A DNA stretch of 20,480 bases from an uncultured Alistipes sp. (GTDB taxonomy: Bacteria > Bacteroidota > Bacteroidia > Bacteroidales > Rikenellaceae): assembly GCA_937880705.1 (NCBI GenBank), contig CALGRZ010000054.1:1-20480 (forward strand), given 5' to 3'. Shown here in pieces: positions 15,174 through 20,480 of this stretch (position 1 is its first letter; each line of letters starts with the position of its first letter). Position numbers and translations under genes: made by a program. Under the pieces are notes generated by a model. It was given only the letters and a program-made list of their open reading frames with translations. It was not told the origin of the DNA and searched no databases.

Positions 15174-16643
15174 ATGGAGAAGATTACACTGTACAATACG
15201 CTCTCGCGTCGCAAGGAGACGTTCGAGCCTATCAACAAGGAGCATGTTGGTATGTATGTTTGCGGACCCACCGTATATGGCGATCCGCATCTGGGTCATG
15301 CGCGCCCTGCCGTGACGTTTGACCTTCTGTTCCGCTACCTGCAGTCGCTGGGCTACAAGGTGCGCTATGTGCGCAACATCACAGATGTGGGCCACCTGGA
15401 GCACGATGCCGACGAGGGCGAGGATAAGATCGCCAAGAAGGCGCGCCTCGAGCAGCTGGAGCCTATGGAGATTGCCCACTACTACACGGAGCGTTACCAC
15501 TCGGCCATGCGCGAGCTGAATGTCCTCTCACCCTCTATCGAGCCCCACGCCTCGGGACATATCATCGAGCAGATCGAGATGGTCAAGAAGATACTGGAGG
15601 CGGGCTACGCCTACGAGTCTAACGGCTCTATCTACTTCGACGTGGAGAAGTACAACCGTGACTACCACTACGGCCGTCTGTCGGGTCGTAACCTCGACGA
15701 TATAGTGACCAACACCCGCGAGCTGGATGGCCAGAGCGACAAGCGTCACTCCTACGACTTCGCGCTGTGGAAGAGGGCCTCGGCAGAGCATATCATGCGT
15801 TGGCCCTCGCCCTGGAGCGACGGCTTCCCCGGCTGGCACATGGAGTGCTCGGCCATGAGCACGAAGTACCTCGGTGAGCAGTTCGACATCCACGGTGGCG
15901 GCATGGATCTTATGTTCCCCCACCACGAGTGCGAGATTGCGCAGTCTACCGCAGCGCAGGGCAAGGACTCGGCACGCTACTGGGTGCACAACAACATGAT
16001 TACGATCAACGGCCAGAAGATGGGTAAGTCGCTGGGTAACTTCATCACCCTCGAGCAGCTCTTCACCGGTAAGCACGATATCTTGGCACAGGCCTATACG
16101 CCTATGACCATCCGCTTCTTCGTGCTTCAGGCCCACTACCGCTCTACGCTCGACTTCTCGAACGAGGCGTTGCAGGCTGCCGAGAAGGGCCTCGACCGCC
16201 TTATGAAGGCTGTCGAGACGCTCTCGAAGCTCAAGGCTGCGGATAGCTCTACGGCCGATGTTGCCGATCTGGAGCGTCGTTGCCGCGAGGCTATGGCCGA
16301 CGACCTTAACTCGCCGATGGTTATCTCGGCACTCTTCGACTGGGTGCGCATCATCAACCAGGCTGCCGAGGGTCAGCAGTCGTTCACCGAGGCAGACCTG
16401 TCGCAGCTCAAGGCTACGGTCAACCGCTACGTCTTTGACATCCTCGGCCTGAAGAACGAGAAGGCTGCCGAGGCGGGTGGCAGGGATATGGTCTCTCCGC
16501 TTGTCGAGATGCTGCTTACGATGCGCCTCACGGCCAAGGCCAACAAGGATTGGGCTACGTCGGATAAGATTCGTGACGGCCTCACGGCTATCGGTATCCG
16601 CGTGAAGGATAAGAAGGATGGCTTTGACTGGGAGATAGAATAG
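15174..16643 (+). CDS. cysS: Cysteinyl-tRNA synthetase
   Basis: A 489-residue class I synthetase that charges tRNA-Cys. Class I signatures are HLGH (39-42) and KMGKS (282-286), a common KMSKS variant. The catalytic zinc ligands are present: C30 (YVCGPTVYG), C225 (ECSAM), H250 and E254 (HHECE), with spacing matching E. coli C28, C209, H234 and E238. The tail from about 340 is the helical DALR-type anticodon region. The ATG at 15174 is preceded by an AT-rich leader without a Shine-Dalgarno sequence, as usual in Bacteroidetes. prfB begins 5 nt after the TAG stop. Confidence 0.97.
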   Translation: MEKITLYNTLSRRKETFEPINKEHVGMYVCGPTVYGDPHLGHARPAVTFDLLFRYLQSLGYKVRYVRNITDVGHLEHDADEGEDKIAKKARLEQLEPMEIAHYYTERYHSAMRELNVLSPSIEPHASGHIIEQIEMVKKILEAGYAYESNGSIYFDVEKYNRDYHYGRLSGRNLDDIVTNTRELDGQSDKRHSYDFALWKRASAEHIMRWPSPWSDGFPGWHMECSAMSTKYLGEQFDIHGGGMDLMFPHHECEIAQSTAAQGKDSARYWVHNNMITINGQKMGKSLGNFITLEQLFTGKHDILAQAYTPMTIRFFVLQAHYRSTLDFSNEALQAAEKGLDRLMKAVETLSKLKAADSSTADVADLERRCREAMADDLNSPMVISALFDWVRIINQAAEGQQSFTEADLSQLKATVNRYVFDILGLKNEKAAEAGGRDMVSPLVEMLLTMRLTAKANKDWATSDKIRDGLTAIGIRVKDKKDGFDWEIE

Positions 16644-16648
16644 AGTAG

Positions 16649-17749
16649 ATGGTTCTGCTGGATCAAATAGAGGCTCTCAAGGCTCGTGTTGCGAAGCTCT
16701 CGACGTCGATAGATGTCGAGCAGCGACGCATAGACCTCCAAAATGAGCAGGAGCGCACCGAGGAGCCAACCTTCTGGGATGACCCCGAGCGGGCACGTCA
16801 GCAGCTTAAGCGCGTGGCCGAGATCAAGGCTGTCATAGATGACTTCGAGGCCGCGCGACGTGCCACGGAGGATCTTATGCTCATTCCCGACTTCGTGGAG
16901 GAGGGTGTGCTCACCGAGGCCGAGGCCGAGGCGCAGTACAGCGAGGCGGTGTCGCAGGTCGAGGCTCTGGAGCTGAAGCAGATGCTCTCGGGCAAGGAGG
17001 ATAGGCTGGGTGCCATCATGGATATCAACGCCGGTGCCGGAGGTACCGAGGCGTTGGACTGGGCACAGATGCTCCTGCGTATGTACACGCGCTGGGGCGA
17101 GCGTCACGGCTTCACGGTCAAGACGGTAAGCTATCAGGCCGGTGAGGAGGTGGGCGTTAAGTCCTGCACGCTGGAGTTCGAGGGCGAGTACGCCTATGGC
17201 TACCTGCGTAGCGAGAGCGGTGTGCACCGCATGGTGCGCCTCTCGCCCTTCAACGCCAACAATAAGCGTCAGACCACCTTCGCCTCGGTCTTTATCTCGC
17301 CTGCGGTCGACGACAGCATCGAGATCAACATCTCGCCTGCCGACATCGAGTGGGATACCTTCCGCTCGAGTGGTGCCGGAGGTCAGAACGTCAATAAGGT
17401 GGAGACGGCCGTGCGTCTGCGCTACCATGGCAAGGATGCCGACACGGGAGAGCCCGTGGAGTTCCTCATCGAGAATATGGAGACCCGCTCGCAGCTCAAC
17501 AACCGCGAGAATGCCATGCGCATCCTGCGCTCGAAGCTCTACCAGCGCGAGCTGGATAAGCGTATGGCCACGCAGCAGGCTCTGGAGGCCACCAAGAAGC
17601 GTATCGAGTGGGGCTCGCAGATACGAAGCTATGTCTTTGATGATAGGCGTGTTAAGGATCACCGCACGGGCTACCAGACGTCGAACGTCGATGGCGTGAT
17701 GGATGGCGACCTGGATGCCTTCATCAAGGAGTACCTGTTGCAATACTAA
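16649..17749 (+). CDS. prfB: Peptide chain release factor 2, without programmed frameshift
   Basis: A 366-residue RF2. The stop-codon recognition motif SPF is at 199-201, the RF2 signature for TAA and TGA, and the catalytic GGQ is at 244-246 (SGAGGQNVNKVETAVR). Domain 1 is the N-terminal helical bundle (TFWDDPERA at 41-49). In many bacteria prfB contains an in-frame TGA near codon 25 that is bypassed by a +1 shift and gives autoregulation. Here codons 17-25 read through as one frame (LSTSIDVEQ) with no TGA, so that control is absent. The start ATG lies 5 nt after cysS, and namZ follows 12 nt after its stop, suggesting one transcript. Confidence 0.97.
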   Translation: MVLLDQIEALKARVAKLSTSIDVEQRRIDLQNEQERTEEPTFWDDPERARQQLKRVAEIKAVIDDFEAARRATEDLMLIPDFVEEGVLTEAEAEAQYSEAVSQVEALELKQMLSGKEDRLGAIMDINAGAGGTEALDWAQMLLRMYTRWGERHGFTVKTVSYQAGEEVGVKSCTLEFEGEYAYGYLRSESGVHRMVRLSPFNANNKRQTTFASVFISPAVDDSIEINISPADIEWDTFRSSGAGGQNVNKVETAVRLRYHGKDADTGEPVEFLIENMETRSQLNNRENAMRILRSKLYQRELDKRMATQQALEATKKRIEWGSQIRSYVFDDRRVKDHRTGYQTSNVDGVMDGDLDAFIKEYLLQY

Positions 17750-17761
17750 CTTTTTCGGGGT

Positions 17762-18919
17762 ATGGTACGTCGACTCGCTATATTGATGCTGCTGCTTGTG
17801 GCTCCGTTGTGCCTCATGGCGCAGGAGGTGTTGGTGGGTGCCACCGACACGTTGAGCTATATGTCCGAGCTGCGAGGTCGGCGTGTGGCCCTGCTGGCCA
17901 ACCATACGGCGATGTACAGCCCCGAGGAGCATGTGGTGGATATGCTCCACCGTGAGGGTGTCAACATCGTGGGTATCTTCTCGCCCGAGCACGGCTTTCG
18001 TGGCAGTGCCGAGGCGGGTGCTGCGGTGCAGAACTCGGTCGATGAGCGCACCCAAATACCCATCCTCTCGCTCTACAACGGCAATACGAAGCGACCCTCG
18101 GACGAGGTGATGCGCTCCACGGATGTTATCGTTGTAGATATGCAGGATGTGGGCTTAAGGTTCTACACCTACTACATCTCGATGCTGCGCCTGATGGATG
18201 CTGCTGCCGACTTCGGCTGTCGGGTCATCATCCTCGATAGGCCCAACCCCAACGGCTGCTATGTCGACGGCCCGACGCTGGATATGCGCTATAAGTCGGG
18301 AGTGGGGTGGTTGCCCATACCCGTTGTCCACGGCTTGACCATGGGCGAGATAGCACTGATGGCCGTCGGTGAGGGGTGGTGCAACGCGGTAGATGTGAAG
18401 GTGGTCAGGTGTCGCAACTACACCCACCAGACGCGCTACGAGCTGCCCATAGCACCCTCGCCCAACCTGCCTACGCAGCATGCCATATACCTCTACGCCT
18501 CGACCTGCCTGTTTGAGGGCACGGTGATGAGCCTTGGTCGTGGCACGGAGTACCCCTTCGAGGTCTATGGGCATCCGGCGATGCGGGGCTATGAGTTCAG
18601 CTTTACGCCGCAGCCCAATGCCGGGGCAAACAGACCGCCTCACATGGGTAGGCAGTGCTACGGTGTCGACCTGCGCGGTGTTGACGATGAGCAGATACTC
18701 TCGGAGGGTATCAACCTGCGTTATGTCGTTGAGGCTTACCACAATCTGGGCATGGGCGAGAGCTTCTTTACGCCTATGTTCGAGAAGCTCATCGGTGTGG
18801 AGTGGGTGCGTCGTATGATCATCGATGGTCACTCGGCCGACGAGATCGAGGCCCGCTGGGTGGATGATGTCGAGGCTTTTAAGGTGTTGCGTAGGCAATA
18901 CCTCTTGTATGAAGAGTAA
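17762..18919 (+). CDS. namZ: Exo-beta-N-acetylmuramidase NamZ (DUF1343, GH171)
   Basis: A 385-residue exported enzyme. The signal peptide MVRRLAILMLLLVAPLCLMA is likely cut after A20. Family blocks: VALLANHTA (42-50), IFSPEHGFRGSAEAG (72-86), VVDMQDVGLRFYTY (124-137), ILDRPNPNG (157-165), HGLTMGE (190-196), and PSPNLPT with the SLGRGTEYPFE block. NamZ-type enzymes release N-acetylmuramic acid from the non-reducing ends of peptidoglycan glycans; activity was shown for Bacillus subtilis and Tannerella forsythia members. In a Gram-negative cell it would act in the periplasm on murein turnover fragments. It sits between prfB and ftsY, 12 nt and 16 nt away, although its role is unrelated to translation. 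Murein-recycling partners are not in the window. Confidence 0.92.
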   Translation: MVRRLAILMLLLVAPLCLMAQEVLVGATDTLSYMSELRGRRVALLANHTAMYSPEEHVVDMLHREGVNIVGIFSPEHGFRGSAEAGAAVQNSVDERTQIPILSLYNGNTKRPSDEVMRSTDVIVVDMQDVGLRFYTYYISMLRLMDAAADFGCRVIILDRPNPNGCYVDGPTLDMRYKSGVGWLPIPVVHGLTMGEIALMAVGEGWCNAVDVKVVRCRNYTHQTRYELPIAPSPNLPTQHAIYLYASTCLFEGTVMSLGRGTEYPFEVYGHPAMRGYEFSFTPQPNAGANRPPHMGRQCYGVDLRGVDDEQILSEGINLRYVVEAYHNLGMGESFFTPMFEKLIGVEWVRRMIIDGHSADEIEARWVDDVEAFKVLRRQYLLYEE

Positions 18920-18935
18920 TTAAAACAGATAAGAT

Positions 18936-19994
<1,059 letters not shown>

Positions 19995-20005
19995 AACCTA
20001 CGAAC

Positions 20006-20480
20006 GTGAAGAGGATAAACATTATAACGCTCGGCTGCTCGAAGAATACCGTCGACTCGGAGCACCTTGCAGCACAGCTTGCAGCAATGGACTATAAGGT
20101 GGTCTTCGATAGCGACCGCACCGATGCCGAGGTGGTTGTTATCAACACCTGTGGCTTTATCGGCGATGCCAAGCAGGAGTCGGTGGATACCATCCTGCGT
20201 GCCGCGCAACTGAAAACCGAGGGACGCATCGAAGAGCTCTTCGTCATAGGCTGTCTGTCACAGCGTTATGCCGACGAGCTGCGCCCCGAGCTCCCGGAGG
20301 TAGACGACTTCTTCGGTGTCAACGACTGGGCCGATATCGTCGAGCGTCTGGGTGCGAAGTATCGCAAGGAGTGTGAGGTGCAGCGCGAGCTGTCGACACC
20401 CTCGCACTACGCCTATCTCAAGATCTCGGAGGGTTGCAACTGGATGTGTGGCTACTGCGCCATTCCGCTTATTCGTGGTC
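20006..20480 (+). CDS. rimO: Ribosomal protein S12 methylthiotransferase RimO, N-terminal part
   Basis: The gene runs off the right edge; 158 residues are visible. The N-terminal MTTase domain opens with KRINIITLGCSKNTVDSEHL, and its [4Fe-4S] ligands are C11, C49 (NTCGF) and C83 (IGCLSQ). The radical-SAM motif C144-x3-C148-x2-C151 follows (EGCNWMCGYCAIP). LGCSKN-VDSE is typical of RimO rather than MiaB. RimO adds a methylthio group to a conserved aspartate of ribosomal protein S12. The start is a GTG at 20006, chosen because LGCSKN must lie near the N terminus. The W and M inside the CxxxCxxC loop (C-N-W-M-C) are somewhat unusual for the family. Confidence 0.93.
   Translation, partial: MKRINIITLGCSKNTVDSEHLAAQLAAMDYKVVFDSDRTDAEVVVINTCGFIGDAKQESVDTILRAAQLKTEGRIEELFVIGCLSQRYADELRPELPEVDDFFGVNDWADIVERLGAKYRKECEVQRELSTPSHYAYLKISEGCNWMCGYCAIPLIRG

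Noticed and set aside
12843..15500. Very long open frame (885 codons) on the minus strand, opposite the DUF2723 and cysS genes
   Set aside because: It lies antisense to two well-supported genes, has low-complexity Val/His/Leu/Arg-rich composition and no recognisable domain. It follows from GC-rich third positions removing stop codons on the opposite strand.
16427..18055. Minus-strand open frame of 542 codons opposite prfB and namZ
   Set aside because: It is antisense to conserved prfB and namZ, with no motif or signal; a shadow of their codon bias.

Overview
The window looks like a chromosome segment from a Bacteroidales bacterium, probably near Alistipes/Rikenellaceae; the genus is a guess. 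Support comes from Bacteroidetes-type promoters (TTTG or TTG about 20 nt upstream of TAnnTTTG), surface lipoproteins with acidic residues just after the lipobox cysteine, a BtuB/BtuG vitamin B12 locus, a DUF2723 membrane protein and the near absence of Shine-Dalgarno sequences. Most genes have GC-rich third positions, which creates many long shadow frames on the opposite strand.

Layout. (1) 1-480: the 5' end of dusB (minus) diverges from a small rubredoxin gene, which ends in a hairpin terminator. (2) 479-7270, minus strand: a cobalamin-riboswitch operon. A promoter overlapping a perfect palindrome starts a transcript that enters a B12 aptamer almost at once. After a leader of about 220 nt come a DUF4465-type lipoprotein, an Ig/PKD-repeat lipoprotein, a BtuG-like beta-propeller lipoprotein and a BtuB-type TonB-dependent receptor, separated by 1-7 nt. 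Together they should capture corrinoids at the cell surface and move them across the outer membrane. The inner-membrane BtuFCD genes are not in the window. (3) 7308-9869, minus strand: an AMP-forming acyl-CoA synthetase whose 3' end is present twice. The two copies share a perfect 58-bp direct repeat and bracket an AT-rich segment that carries one orphan lipoprotein gene with its own promoter. This looks like a small gene-tail insertion. (4) 9953-20480, plus strand: queG, a very large DUF2723 GT-C-like membrane protein, then the tight run cysS-prfB-namZ-ftsY-rimO (partial), covering translation, protein targeting and peptidoglycan turnover.

Links. QueG uses cobalamin, so the segment holds both a B12 acquisition system and a B12-dependent enzyme. 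prfB has no programmed frameshift, and none of the 13 complete genes ends in TGA. The most unusual structure is the duplicated gene tail at 7308-8286.
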